The notes below the pieces were generated by a model. That model worked only from the letters and a program-made list of their open reading frames with translations. It had not been told where the DNA came from and ran no database searches. A stretch of DNA of 64,000 bases from Panulirus ornatus (taxonomy: Eukaryota; Arthropoda; Malacostraca; Decapoda; Palinuridae). Location: positions 12,994,394 to 13,058,393 of the forward strand of contig NC_092264.1 of NCBI RefSeq assembly GCF_036320965.1. The letters run 5' to 3'. This document shows positions 63,087-64,000 of the stretch, one piece after another (position 1 is the stretch's first letter; every line of letters starts with the position of its first letter). A program made the position numbers and the translations under genes.

Positions 63087-64000
63087 CCCGGGAGCTCGGG
63101 CAACTGCTGAAATTGCTGAAATGCAACTCCTGGCAGAAGGCGGTTCAAATAGGAGGACATAATGTATGGTTGCTGCGTTGAAGTACACGGCTGACGTCAT
63201 CTGATAGGTGGGGTTTGGCATTGACCGACCAATCATTCATTCATCAGATAACTTGTGGGTTCAGAGCCCCGCTCTTTTCAAAACATCACCCGGGAGCTCA
63301 GAGAAGCAACCTTACCTTATGATGTCCTGTTTGGTTCTTCTTCCGTTCACGGTGGCCTTTCTTGGCCTTGTTGGCTTATTCATGTGAATGTCGACTCTAT
63401 AAGCTCGGACAACAGCTGAAATGCGACTCTGGGTGCAAGACGGTCCAAAAAGGAGAACATAAGGTAGATTTGGTGTGTTGATGTACCCGGATGACGTCAT
63501 TTGATAGATGAGGCTTGGAACTTACCGACCAATCACTGATCAGACAATTTGTGTGTTCAGAGCCCCGTTCTTCTCCTGACTGCACCCGGGAGCTCAGAGT
63601 AGCAACACTACCTTATGATGTCCTGTTTGGTTCCTCTTCCCCTCACGTCGCCTTTCTTGGCCTCGGTAGCTCATTCATGTGAATGTTGACTCTTTAATAA
63701 GCTCGATCAACTGTTGAAATGCGACTCTGGGTGGAAGACTGTCCAAATAGGAGAACATAAGGTAGAGTTCCTGCGTTAAAGTAGCCGGATGACGTCGTCT
63801 GATGGGTTGGGCTTGGACATGACCAATCATTGGTCAGATGGTTTATAGGAAAAAAATCCCGCCCTTCTCATGACGTCACTCGGGCAACTGAGAGTAGCAA
63901 CACTACCTTATGTGTTCCTATTTTGTTTGTCTTCCCCTCACGTCGCCTTTATTTGCCTCGCTTGCTTATTCATGTGAATGTTGACTCTTTAATATAAAGA

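Larger units (their letters stand above)
25931..64000 (-). repeat. ~300-bp satellite array, right arm (reverse orientation)
   Basis: The same satellite as 1-16106 but reverse-complemented, with roughly 125-130 monomers, running off the right edge of the window. Landmarks appear in reversed order and strand: GTCGACTCTTTAATAAGCTC, GGTCAACTG, TGCGACTATGGGCGGAAGAC, AACATAAGGTAG, GATGACGTCATTTGATAG, GACCAATCATTGATCAG, GGGTTCAGAGCCCCGC, TCATGACGTCACCCGGGAG. Because each monomer is itself quasi-palindromic, orientation was judged from type-specific variants, not from the shared dyad motifs. No supported gene. The longest frames are under 100 codons and are just repeated copies of the monomer. Confidence 0.95.
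52401..64000 (-). repeat. Regular array of ~1,397-bp higher-order repeats (8.3 copies)
   Basis: The TGACTGCACC marker occurs at 52401, 53799, 55195, 56591, 57986, 59384, 60782, 62183 and 63577, with spacings of 1,394-1,401 bp. Each copy contains four ~290-304-bp monomers and one shortened monomer of ~212 bp, always in the same order. Copies look 98-99% alike by eye, which makes this the most homogenised part of the window. Informative variants repeat every fourth copy (a ~5.59-kb super-period, see findings). The array continues past the right edge. Confidence 0.93.

Noticed and set aside
26227..63585. Dozens of 60-96-codon frames with similar peptides in both arms (for example starting MGITDQSL or containing SGEERGSEHTN)
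   Set aside because: The similarity comes from the DNA repeat itself. Opposite strands of the same monomers give equally 'conserved' frames, and many depend on GTG or other non-ATG starts. None resembles a known protein family.

Overview
This 64-kb window is almost entirely tandem-repeat DNA. I see no protein-coding gene, tRNA, rRNA, transposase or reverse transcriptase that I can support. Three levels of repeat organisation, a 100-N scaffold gap and mammalian-type promoter motifs point to a eukaryotic, probably animal, heterochromatic locus (pericentromeric, subtelomeric or an intergenic array). The species cannot be fixed from the sequence.

Layout: (1) 1-16106, a satellite array of ~300-bp monomers. 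It has mixed higher-order repeats (HORs) up to ~6.6 kb, a damaged-looking stretch with dropped bases and a 137-nt A run (about 6580-8060), three HORs of ~1,245 bp (8442-12178), a ~1,360-bp HOR, and divergent monomers at the array edge (about 14710-16106). (2) 16107-25830, an abrupt switch to a 23-bp minisatellite of roughly 420 units with its own higher-order structure. (3) 25831-25930, exactly 100 N. (4) 25931-64000, the same ~300-bp satellite in the opposite orientation. It holds a ~4.97-kb duplicated superunit with a ~510-bp internal inversion in one copy, two 2,902-bp HORs, an irregular zone, and finally a very regular array of ~1,397-bp HORs (52401-64000) that itself shows a ~5.59-kb period of four HORs.

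The most interesting signal is inside the satellite monomer. It is not a simple direct repeat but an imperfect palindrome. In the monomer at 2590-2864, seven motif pairs, including two CRE-type TGACGTCA/CGACGTCA sites, are all symmetric about one axis at 2726-2727. The array is therefore a zig-zag of ~150-bp half-units in alternating orientation. Each monomer carries a promoter-like cassette (CRE, CCAAT box, GC box, CRE) with fixed spacing, and the five monomer types of the HOR differ diagnostically at the GC-box/CRE pair. Whether these cassettes are active cannot be told from sequence.

The second theme is rearrangement history that can be read at base level: microhomology deletions (AGCTC and AACA), an out-of-register recombination junction, an in-place inversion with its uninverted paralogue nearby, and a contig edge (25931-26585) that is a near-identical reverse copy of 5388-6042. 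The last point, together with the gap and the damaged zone, means the head-to-head arrangement of the two satellite arms may be partly an assembly product.
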